A program made the position numbers and the translations under genes. Under the pieces are notes generated by a model, which saw nothing but the letters and a program-made list of their open reading frames with translations, ran no database searches and was not told the DNA's origin. This document shows, in pieces, positions 9,301-21,300 of a stretch of 64,000 bases of DNA (position 1 is the stretch's first letter; each line of letters begins with the position of its first letter). Origin of the DNA: Noviherbaspirillum cavernae (GTDB lineage Bacteria > Pseudomonadota > Gammaproteobacteria > Burkholderiales > Burkholderiaceae_D); the NCBI RefSeq assembly GCF_003590875.1, contig NZ_QYUN01000003.1, positions 372,001-436,000 of the forward strand, in the 5' to 3' direction.

Positions 9301-12300
9301 GGCGGTGCCGCCATTGTCCTGCACCTGGAAGGTGAAGGATGCGTAGTTCGCGCCGTGGGCATTCGCGGCCGGCGTGAACTTCAGCAGGCCGCCGTTGAGC
9401 TGCGCCAGCGTGACGACGTCGCCCGCCTGCAGCACGTTGCCGTTGAGCGTCAGGCTGCCGGCGGTGGGCAGGCTCGTGATCCGGACTGCCAGCAGGCTGT
9501 TGCCGTCGATGTCGGCAAAGCCGAAGTCGGCCGCCGTGAAGGTGTGCGTACCATCCTCGTCGATCGTCAGCGTGTTGCCGGTGCCGCTCGGCGCGTCGTT
9601 CACCGCGGTGACGTGGAAGGTGAAGCTGCGCGGAGTCGGGTCGAGGTCGGCGCCGGGCGTGCCGCCGTCGTCCCGCACCTGGAAGGTGAAGGACGCGTAG
9701 TTCGCGCCGTGGGCATTCGCGGCCGGCGTGAACTTCAGCAGGCCGGCCGCGATGTCGGCCGCGCTGATGAACTGGCCGGCCGTCACGGCGCTGCCGTTGA
9801 GCGTCAGGCTGCCGGCGGTGGGCAGGCTCGTGATCTTCACCGACAGCAAGGCATTGCCGTCGATGTCGGCGAAGCCGAAGTCGGCCGCCGTGAAGATGTG
9901 CGTACCATCCTCGTTGATCGTCAGCGTGTTGTTCGCTCCGCTCGGGGCGTCGTTCACCGCGGTGACGTGGAAGGTGACGCTGCGCGCGGTCGGGTCGAGA
10001 TCCACCCCGCCATTCAACGTGCCGCCGCTGTCCTGCACCTGGAAGGTGAACGATGCGTAGTTCGCGCCGTGGGCGTTGGCGGCCGGCGTGAACTTCAGCA
10101 GGCCGGCCGCGATGTCGGCCGCGCTGATGAACTGGCCGGCGGTGACGGCGCTGCCGTTGAGCGTCAGGCTGCCGGCGGTGGGCAGGCTCGTGATCTTCAC
10201 GGACAGCAAGGCATTGCCGTCGATGTCGGCAAAGCCGAAGTCGGTGCTGCTGAAGGTGTGCGTGGCGTCCTCGTCGATCGTCAGCGTGTTGCCGGTGCCG
10301 GACGGGGCGTCGTTGACGCTGGTGACGTGGAAGGTGAAGCTGCGCGGAGTCGGATCGAGATCCACCCCGCCATTCAACGTGCCGCCGCTGTCCTGCACCT
10401 GGAAGGTGAAGGATGCGTAGTTCGCGCCGTGGGCATTCGCGGCCGGCGTGAACTTCAGCAGGCCGCCGTTGAGCTGCGCCAGCGTGACGACGTCGCCCGC
10501 CTGCAGCACGTTGCCGTTGAGCGTCAGGCTGCCGGCGGTGGGCAGGCTCGTGATCCGGACTGCCAGCAGGCTGTTGCCGTCGATGTCGGCGAAGCCGAAG
10601 TCGGCCGCCGTGAAGATGTGCGTACCATCCTCGTTGATCGTCAGCGTGTTGTTCGCTCCGCTCGGGGCGTCGTTCACCGCGGTGACGTGGAAGGTGACGC
10701 TGCGCGCGGTCGGGTCGAGATCCACCCCGCCATTCAACGTGCCGCCGCTGTCCTGCACCTGGAAGGTGAACGATGCGTAGTTCGCGCCGTGGGCGTTGGC
10801 GGCCGGCGTGAACTTCAGCAGGCCGGCCGCGATGTCGGCCACGCTGATGAACTGGCCGGCCGTCACGGCGCTGCCGTTCAGCGTCAGGCTGCCGGCGGTG
10901 GGCAGGCTCGTGATCTTCACCGACAGCAGGGCATTGCCGTCGATGTCGGCGAAGCCGAAGTCGGCCGCCGTGAAGATGTGCGTGGCGTCCTCGTCGATCG
11001 TCAGCGTGTTGCCGGTGCCGCTCGGCGCGTCGTTCACCGCGGTGACGTGGAAGGTGAAGCTGCGCGGAGTCGGATCGAGGTCGGCGCCGGGCGTGCCGCC
11101 GTCGTCCCGCACCTGGAAGGTGAAGGACGCGTAGTTCGCGCCGTGGGCATTCGCGGCCGGCGTGAACTTCAGCAGGCCGGCCGCGATGTCGGCCGCGCTG
11201 ATGAACTGGCCGGCCGTCACGGCGCTGCCGTTGAGCGTCAGGCTGCCGGCGGTGGGCAGGCTCGTGATCTTCACCGACAGCAAGGCATTGCCGTCGATGT
11301 CGGCGAAGCCGAAGTCGGCCGCCGTGAAGATGTGCGTGCCATCCTCGTTGATCGTCAGCGTGTTGCCGGTGCCGCTCGGCGCGTCGTTCACCGCGGTGAC
11401 GTGGAAGGTGAAGCTGCGCGGAGTCGGGTCGAGGTCGGCGCCGGGCGTGCCGCCGTCGTCCCGCACCTGGAAGGTGAAGGACGCGTAGTTCGCGCCGTGG
11501 GCATTCGCGGCCGGCGTGAACTTCAGCAGGCCGGCCGCGATGTCGGCCGCGCTGATGAACTGGCCCGCGGCGACGGCGCTGCCGTTCAGCGTCAGGCTGC
11601 CGGCCGTGGGCAGGCTCGTGATCTTCACCGACAGCAAGGCATTGCCGTCGATGTCGCCGAAGCCGAAGTCGGTGGTGCCGAAGGTGTGGCTGCCATCCTC
11701 GTCGATCGTCAGCGTGTTGCCGGTGCCGGACGGGGCGTCGTTGACGCTGGTGACGTGGAAGGTGAAGCTGCGCGGAGTCGGATCGAGATCCACCCCGCCA
11801 TTCAACGTGCCGCCGCTGTCCTGCACCTGGAAGGTGAAGGATGCGTAGTTCGCGCCGTGGGCGTTGGCGGCCGGCGTGAACTTCAGCAGGCCGGCCGCGA
11901 TGTCGGCCACGCTGATGAACTGGCCGGCCGTCACGGCGCTGCCGTTCAGCGTCAGGCTGCCGGCGGTGGGCAGGCTCGTGATCTTCACCGACAGCAGGGC
12001 ATTGCCGTCGATGTCGGCGAAGCCGAAGTCGGCCGCCGTGAAGATGTGCGTGGCGTCCTCGTCGATCGTCAGCGTGTTGCCGGTGCCGCTCGGCGCGTCG
12101 TTCACCGCGGTGACGTGGAAGGTGAAGCTGCGCGGAGTCGGATCGAGGTCCACCCCGCCATTGGCCGTGCCGCCATTGTCCTGCACCTGGAAGGTGAAGG
12201 ATGCGTAGTTCGCGCCGTGGGCGTTGGCCGCCGGCGTGAACTTCAGCAGGCCGGCCGCGATGTCGGCCACGCTGATGACCTGGCCCGCGGCGACGGCGCT

Positions 12301-15300
12301 GCCGTTGAGCGTCAGGCTGCCGGCGGTGGGCAGGCTCGTGATCTTCACCGACAGCAAGGCATTGCCGTCGATGTCGCCGAAGCCGAAGTCGGTGGTGCCG
12401 AAGGTGTGGCTGCCATCCTCGTCGATCGTCAGCGTGTTGTTCGCCCCGCTCGGGGCGTCGTTGACGCTGGCGACATGGAAGGTGAAGCTGCGCGGAGTCG
12501 GGTCGAGGTCCACCCCGCCATTCAACGTGCCGCCATTGTCCCGCACCTGGAAGGTGAAGGATGCGTAGTTCGCGCCGTGGGCATTCGCCGCCGGCGTGAA
12601 CTTCAGCAGGCCGGCCGCGATGTCGGCCACGCTGATGACCTGGCCCGCGGCGACGGCGCTGCCGTTGAGCGTCAGGCTGCCGGCGGTGGGCAGGCTCGTG
12701 ATCTTCACCGACAGCAAGGCATTGCCGTCGATGTCGCCGAAGCCGAAGTCGGTGGTGCCGAAGGTGTGGCTGCCATCCTCGTCGATCGTCAGCGTGTTGT
12801 TCGCCCCGCTCGGGGCGTCGTTGACGCTGGCGACATGGAAGGTGAAGCTGCGCGGAGTCGGGTCGAGGTCCACCCCGCCATTCAACGTGCCGCCATTGTC
12901 CTGCACCTGGAAGGTGAAGGATGCGTAGTTCGCGCCGTGGGCATTCGCCGCCGGCGTGAACTTCAGCAGGCCGGCCGCGATGTCGGCCACGCTGATGAAC
13001 TGGCCCGCGGCGACGGCGCTGCCGTTCAGCGTCAGGCTGCCGGCCGTGGGCAGGCTCGTGATCTTCACCGACAGCAAGGCATTGCCGTCGATGTCGCCGA
13101 AGCCGAAGTCGGTGGTGCCGAAGGTGTGGCTGCCATCCTCGTCGATCGTCAGCGTGTTGTTCGCCCCGCTCGGGGCGTCGTTGACGCTGGCGACATGGAA
13201 GGTGAAGCTGCGCGCGGTCGGGTCGAGGTCGACGCCCGGGGCGGTGCCGCCATTGTCCCGCACCTGGAAGGTGAAGACGGCGTAGTTCGCGCCGTGGGCA
13301 TTCGCCGCCGGCGTGAAGACCAGCCCGCCGGCGTTGATGTCGGCCACGCTGATGAATTGACCGGCCGTCACGGCGGCGCCGTTGAGCGTCAGGCTGCCGG
13401 CGGTGGGCAGGCTCGTGATCTTCACCGACAGCAAGGCATTGGCGGGACTGTCGCTGGCGTCGCTGAAGCCAAAATCGGCCGCACCGAAGATATAGCTCGC
13501 ATCCTCGTTGACCGACACCGTCCTGTCCGCGCCGGACGGAGCTTCATTGACATTGGCTACCGTGATGCTGAGCGTCTGCGTCGCCATGCCGCCCTTGCCG
13601 TCGGAGACGCTGACCTGGACGACGTAGACATTGTCGCCGTCGGCGTCGGTCGGCATCTCGAAGTCCGACGCGGCGATGAAGCGCAGCGCGCCGGTGGCGC
13701 TGTCGATCGCGAATTTCGCGCCGTCGGCACCGCCAATGATGGTGTAAGTCGGTGTATCGCCGTTGGCGTCGGTCGCCGTCACGATGGTGGCAGTCGTGCC
13801 GTTTTCGTATGCAGTGACTGCAGCACTGGCACCGCCGCCGTTAGAGGTAATCACCGGCGCGTCATTGGGCACCGCGAGTACATCAACCGCGAACTCCGAG
13901 GTTTCATTGGTGGTGAGGTCGGTGGCCGTCGCGCTGATCCATTGTCCGGCGGAGATGCCCGTCAAGGTGAACGACAATGAGGCATTTCCGGACGCATCGG
14001 TGGTGACATCCACGTACCCGATGTAGATCTTGCCTTCGCCGTTGCCGGAAGCATCCTTCGATGCATTGGCATAGATTTCGATCCGGTAGGTGCGCGATGG
14101 CGTGCTGTTGAAGCTGCCGAGGATGGTGGTGTTCGCGCCCATCACGTAGGCACCCGCGAGCACCGGAAAATTCTGCAGCCCGTTGCCATTGCCCGCCGCA
14201 TCGCCGTCGCCCGCATCGTTCGCGGTCACGCCGTCGTTGCCGAGATCGATGCCGATGCCACCGTTGGAATGGATCGCATTGCCCAGGAAGCGGTTGCCGC
14301 TGACCGCATTCCATGCCGTGGCGATGCCTTGCAGGGTGTTTTGTGCGATGACATTGCCTTGTCCCGCAGCGGTGCCGCCGATCAGGTTGCCGGTGGCGCC
14401 CTCATCGACGAAGATGCCGGTACGTGCATTGCCCAGTCCCGCATCGCCGGCGGCGTTGGTGCCGATGTGATTTCCCTGGATGACGATACCGGAACTGGCG
14501 GAAATTCTGATGCCGTCGAAGCTGTTTCCGGCGATGACATTCCCTTCGCCGGACGAGGAACCGCCGATCGTATTGTTGTCCGCGTGGTTGCGGATCAGTA
14601 TCCCGTTGTTGCCGTTGGCGAGAACCGCCGTTCCATTGGCATTGAGACCGATGATGTTGCCCTTGATGAGGTTGCCCGTCCCGCCGTCCAGCGCGATGCC
14701 GCTTTGCCCGTTGCCGGAAATGACGTTACCGCCTCCGCTCGCGTCGCCTATCGTCGTGTTGGCGGACGCACCGTTGACGTAGATGCCGCTTTGCCCGTTA
14801 CCGAGCGCGGCAGTGCCGTTCTTGTCGACGCCGATGTAATTGCCCAGAATGCTGGTGCCGGTGGAGCTCTGGATTTCAATCCCCGAATAGGTATTGGCCG
14901 ATACCACGTTGCGCGCCCCGGCAACTGCACCACCGATCACGTTGTTGTTGGATGATGCGCGGATCCAGATGCCGCGGGCATCGTTGCGCACGCCGCCGGT
15001 ACCAGCCGCGTTCGTGCCGATGTAGTTGCCTTGAATGGTATTGCCGCTGCTGCCGTCCAGCACGAGTCCGTTCACGTTCCCGGAGATCACATTGCCTGCA
15101 CCGGCTGCCGTGCCTCCAAGCAGATTGCCGCTGGATCCGGATTGGAGATATATGCCGGAATCGCCGTTCGCCAGTTTCGCGGTGCCGGCGGCATCGATGC
15201 CGATGTAATTGCCCTGGATGGTGTTGTTGTCGCTGTCCGATAGTTGGATGCCATTGACGGCATTGCCGGAAATGAGGTTGCGCGCACCTGCGGTCGAACC

Positions 15301-18300
15301 GCCGATGGTGGTGTTGCTGTTGTTGATCAGCGAAATCCCGTGGGTGCCGTTGGCAAGCGCGCCATTGCCGTTCTTGTTCGTGCCGATGATGTTGCCCTGA
15401 ATCGTCGTGCCGGTCGCCGTCGTGATCTCGATGCCCGCACCACCGTTGCCGGAAATGAGATTGCCGGCGCCGGCTGCCGTGCCGCCGATCGTGTTGTCGT
15501 TGCCTCCGATAATGACGCGGATGCCGCGATTGGTGTTGCCGAGGTCGAGCATGCCGCTTGCATCGGTTCCGATGTAGTTGCCTTGAATAGTGTTGCCAGC
15601 GGCCGAGAGCAGAATCCCGTCCGTGTTGCCGGAGATGATGTTGCGCGCGGCAGCCGTGGTGCCGCCGATCGTATTGCCGGCGGAAGTGCCGGTGATATTG
15701 ACACCGGAATTCGTGTTGCCGAGGACCGCATTACCGGCGGCATTGGTGCCGATATGGTTGCCTTGGATGATGTTGCCGTTGCCATCCGAGATTTGCACGC
15801 CGTAACCATTGCCGGAAATGACGTTGCCGGCGCCGGCCGCCGTTCCGCCGATCGTATTGTTGCTCGATGCCGATATCTGAATGCCGCGATTGTTGTTCTT
15901 CAAGACGTTGTTGCCGCTGACATCGACACCGATATAGTTGCCTTGAACAAGATTGTTGTTGCTGTTGTTCTGGATATAGATGCCATGCGAGGTGTTGCCG
16001 GAAATGATGTTGCGTTCTGCCGCAGTGGTCCCTCCGATCACATTGGCGCTCGCCCCTCCTGTGATATCGACGCCGTTGCCGCCATTGGCAACACTCGCGG
16101 TTCCGGCGGCGTTCGTGCCGATGAAGTTGCCCTGGACCTTGACGCCGTTGACGCCGTTGATGCGTATGCCATCGTTCGCATTGCCGGAGATGAGGTTGCC
16201 CTCACCAGCGAGAATTCCTCCGACTCGGGACACGCCCGTGCCGCCGATGTTTATGCCGTGACGGCCATTGGCAACGGCCACGGTGCCGGCCGCATCCGTA
16301 CCAATGTAGTTCCCGGTGATGATGGCGGATGCGGAATTGATGATGACAATGCCATCGTCACTATTGCCGGAAATGATATTGCGTTCACCCGCCGTGCTGC
16401 CGCCGATCAGGTTGCCGGTGGCAGAGCCCGACAAGCCGATGCCAGCGGCGCCATTGCCGAGATCGAGCGTGCCAGTCCTGTCCGTGCCGATGTAGTTGCC
16501 CTGAACGGTATTGCCGGTCGCACCGGCCAGCCGGATGCCGTCTGCGACATTTCCCGAGATGACGTTGCGCGCGCCGGCGACCGAGCCGCCAATGCTGTTG
16601 CCGCTCGCATTGAGCAGGTAGAGGCCGTAATTGCCGTTGGCGATTGCGGCATTGCCGCCGGCATTCGTGCCGACAAGATTGCCCTGCACGATCGTGCCCG
16701 ATGCAGCATTGATCGAAATGCCGTTGCCGTTGTTGCCGGAAATGAGATTGCCGGCGCCAGCGGCCGTTCCGCCAATGATGTTGTTGTTGGCAGAAGCATA
16801 GATCTGGATGCCGTCAAGGTCATTGCCGAGATCGAGCGTGCCGGTCTTGTCCGTGCCGATGTAGTTGCCTTGAACCAGATTGCCACTGGATGCAATATTC
16901 ACCCCATTCTTGTTGCCCGAGATGACGTTGCGCGCCGCGACGACGGTGCCTCCTATCGTGTTGTTGGTGGAAGTGCCATTGATGTATATACCCGAGTCGC
17001 CATTGCCGATGATCGCCGTACCGGCAGCATTGAGGCCAATGGTGTTGCCTTGAACATTATTGGTGTCTGCATTGAAAATTCCGATGCCGTGAGAACTGTT
17101 TCCCGAGATGACGTTGCCTGCGCCGGCCGCCGTTCCACCCACGAGGTTGTTGCTTGCTGATGCACGAATGTAGACGCCTCGAGAACCGTTACCCAACGCC
17201 GCTGTACCCGCAGCGTTGACGCCGATGTAGTTGCCTTGAATGGTGTTGTTGCTTGATCCGCCATCAACATCTATCCCGTTCGAGGTGTTGCCCGATATCA
17301 CATTGCGCGCAGCAGCAGTGGTACCGCCGATCAGATTGTTATTGGAGGACGCCAGTCCGATACCATCGTTGCCATTGGCGGAAGCCGCCGTACCCGCGGC
17401 ATTGGTACCGATGTAGTTGTTTTGAATCGTGACGTTGCTGGCGCCATTGATCAGAATGCCGTCATTGCCGAAGCGGTTGATCACGAACCCCTTGATGACG
17501 CTGCCGGAAGCACCGGATATCAGATAAAGTCCGTTGGCTGACGCCCCGGCCGACGCGCCATTGAGCTCGATGATCGGCACATTGACATAGCCGGCTTGCG
17601 AGGTACCGTCGATGATGACTTGATCGGTAATGGCGGGCAACGCACTCAGCAGCGAAATGCTTTGCAGGCCGCCTGCACCGATATTGAAGGTGATGGTGTC
17701 CAGACCGATGTGCTCATTGGCCTCGATGATCGCCTGCCGCAGCGAGCCTGCCCCGGCATCATTGGTGTTCGTGACGATGCAGCCGACATCGGTGACCGTG
17801 ATGGAAATGGTTTGGGTGGTCGTTCTGCTTCCATCGGACACTCTCACGATGACGACATACACATTATCGCCATTGGCGTCGGTCGGCGCTTCATGGTTGG
17901 GCGCGGCGACGAATTTCAGTGCACCCGTGCTGCTGTCTATCGTGAACTTCGAGGCATCCGCACCGCCGCTGATACTGAAAACGAGGGTGTCGCCGTCTGC
18001 ATCGGTTGCTGTCACGGTCGTGACGGCGGTCGTATTCTCCTCCATGGAAACGGCAGCGGATGCGCCGCCGCCATTCGAGGTAATGACCGGCGTATTGGTT
18101 GCCTGGACATCGGCGGCGAACTCGGAGGTGTTTTTGGTTGAGTTATCCGTGGCGGTGGCGCTGATCCACCATTTGCCCGGCGTGGCTCCGGCGAGATTGA
18201 CCGAGAATGAGGCATTGCCGGAGGCATTCGTGGTGACGGTCGCATACCCCAGATAGATCTGGCCTTCGCCATTGCCGAGGGCATCCTTGTCGGTGTTGGC

Positions 18301-21300
18301 AAAAAACTCGATCCGGTACGTGCGCGATGCCATACCGTTGAAGGTGCCGGTAATGTTGATATCGCTGCCCGAGATGGTCGCACCGGTCAGCACCGGGAAA
18401 TTCTGAAGATCGTTCGCCCCGCTATCGGCATCGCCGGCATCGTTGGCAGTGACGCCGTCATTGCCGAGATCGATTCCCAGACCGGCGTTTGAGTGAATCG
18501 CATTTCCGAGAATACTGATACCGGTGCCGTTGACGTTGTTGACGCCTTTGCCGCCGTTCCATGCGATGGTATTGGCCGCCTGCGCGGTGGTGCCGCCAAT
18601 CGTGAGATTGTTGCCGACGGCAGAACCGTTCTCGACGTGGATGCCGTCGCCGGAATTGCCCAGGGCGCCAGCGCCGGATGCGTTCGTGCCGATGCGATTG
18701 CCAAGAATGACGGCGCCGGAAGAGTCCGCGATATGGATCCCCGTGCCATTCCCCGAGATCACATTGCCGCCTCCGGCCGTTGCGCTGCCGATGATGGTAC
18801 CGGAATCTCCCGACAGCATAATCGCTACGCCATTCGCTACCGCGGACGTGCCCGTCGCATTCGTACCGAAATAGTTGCCTGTGATCGAAGTGCCAGAGAT
18901 ACCCGCGCCAACGATGCCGTATAAGTTACCGGAGATGACATTGCGCTCGGCAGCCGTGGTACCGCCGATGGTGGTATTGGTGCCACCGGCAAACATGATT
19001 CCGAATCCGTTGCTGCCCGATGTCAAGGCGCCGCCTGCGGCACTCACGCCGATGAAATTGCCCTTGATCGTGGTATTGCTCGCGGCATCGATGGCGATGC
19101 CGACCCCGTTCCCGGAAATGACATTGCCCGCGCCGGCCGTGCTGCCGCCGATGGTGGTGTAGGAGTTACCGGAGTGAAGATAGATTCCGCCGCCGCCCCC
19201 ATACCCAATCATGCCGGTGGCATCAGTACCGAGATAGTTGCTCTGAATCGTCACGTTCGCGGTGCCGTTCAGGTCGATCGCGTAACCGTTGAATCGATTG
19301 ATGACCAGACCCTTGATCGTGCTGCCGGATGCGCCGGACAGGAGAGTCAATCCATTCGCGCTCGTCCCCGCCGATGCGCCATTCAATACGATGATCGGCG
19401 CATTCGCATAGCCCGTCTGCGATGTGCCGTCGATGATGACCTGGTCGGTGATGTAGGGCAATGCGCTCTGCAGGGAGATGCTTTGCGTGCCGCTGCCGAT
19501 GTTGAACGTGATCGTATCCAGCCCCGCATGCTCGTTGGCTTCGATGATCGCCTGACGCAACGACCCCGCACCGGCATCATTGGTATTGGTGACGATGGAA
19601 CCAACGTCGGTCACCGTCACGTTGATGGTTTGAGAAAACGTGCCACCGTTGCCATCGGAGACCCGCACCTGCACGACGTAGATGTTGTCGCCGTTGGCGT
19701 CCGTCGGTGCTTCATGGTTCGGCGCGCTGATGAAGCTCAGTGCGCCGGTGGCGTTGTCAATGGCGAACTTCGCGGCATCCGCGCCACCGCTGATGCTGAA
19801 ACTCAGTGTGTTGCCGTCGGCATCGGTCGCGGTCACGGTCGTGACTGCCGTGGTGTTCTCGGCTACCGACACCGCCGCGCTGCTGCCGCCGCCATTGGAG
19901 GTGATGACCGGCGGGTTGTTGACGATCGCGTCGGCCGCGAACTCGGAGGTGTCGTTGCTGGTCAAATCCGTCGCGGTGGCGCTGATCCATTGCCCGACCG
20001 TGAGGCCGCTCTTCGAGAACGAGATCGTGGCGTTGCCCGCGTTGTCCGTGGTGACTTCGATGTAGCCGAGATAGATCTGCCCTTCGCCATTGCCGCTCGC
20101 ATCCTTGCTGTTGTTGGCAAAAAACTCGATGCGGTAGTTGCGCGATGCCGTGCTGTTGAACGTGCCTGATACGGTGACAGTGCCGGCGACAGGAATCGCA
20201 CTCGTCAGTACCGGAAAATTCAGCAGCTTGTTGGGCCCACCGTCGGCATCGCCCATGTCGTTGGGTGTAACGCCGTCGTCATTGAGATCAATGCCCAGAT
20301 TGCCATTGGAGTAAATCGAATTGGCAAGAATCCGGTTGCCGGAAATGCCGGTAGAAGACGCGGCAATACCGCTGATCGTGTTGTAGGCGATGATATTGCC
20401 TTGTCCCGCGCCAGTACCTCCGATCAGGTTATTGCTCGCGTTGTCCTCGAGATAAATTCCTTGCCTTGCATTCCCTAGTCCGCTGTTTCCTGCGGCATTG
20501 GTACCAATGTAGTTGCCCTGGATGACGATACCGCTGCTGCCATTGATCTTGATGCCGTCAGACCCGCTCGCGACAACCGTATTTCCCTCTCCCGCGGCGG
20601 AACCGCCTATGGTCGTGGTGTTGGCACCGCCATAAAGATATATTCCGAAACTGCCATTGCCGATGGCGGCGGTTCCCGCAGCATTGAGACCGATGAGATT
20701 GCCTTTGAGGATATTGCCGATTCCGCCTTTGATCTCGATGCCTCTGGTATCGTTTCCGGAGACAACATTGCCTGTTATCGTGTTACCGCCATTACCTTCA
20801 ATGTAAATGCCTTGGGCATCGTTCCCGATTGCGGCTGTACCAGTCGCATTCAAGCCGATATAGTTGCCCTGGATCGTGTTATTCGGCGTGCCTGCGCTTG
20901 GAAGAGTTACACCGGCCTTGCCGTTGCCGGAAATGATGTTGCGCGCACTCTCTGTCGCCCCTCCGATCGTATTGGATGATCCGTGAATCACAATGCCATT
21001 GCCGGCATTCCCCAGAGCGACAGAACCGGTTACATCCACGCCGATGTAGTTGCCTTGCACGGTATTGTTGGACGAGGTAATGAACACCCCATCAGTTTTG
21101 TTACCGGAAATGAGATTGCCTGCGCCGGCAGCTGTTCCTCCGACTGTATTATTGCTGCCGATGGCAAGCCAAATACCATAGCCAACGTTTCCCAATGCAT
21201 TCTTGCCGGTGTCATCCGTGCCAATGTAGTTGCCCTGGATGAGATTGTTGCCGGCGTTGACATAGATACCGTACGACCCATTGCCAGAAACAAGGTTGCC

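Noticed and set aside
7085..13545. CRISPR-like array
   Set aside because: The repeats are 357 bp, contiguous and coding, with no spacers. No cas genes are in the window.
6436..13980. Open frame of 2,514 codons on the plus strand, opposite the giant gene
   Set aside because: It is the mirror of a GC-rich, highly repeated coding sequence: its protein is a string of the same Arg/Ala/Val-rich units with the 119-residue period of the real gene. No ribosome site or known domain.
15244..17160. 638-codon plus-strand frame opposite the third beta-helix region
   Set aside because: The giant protein reads clearly on the other strand with recognisable beta-helix turns; this frame is its antisense shadow with repeated DVVALN-like units.
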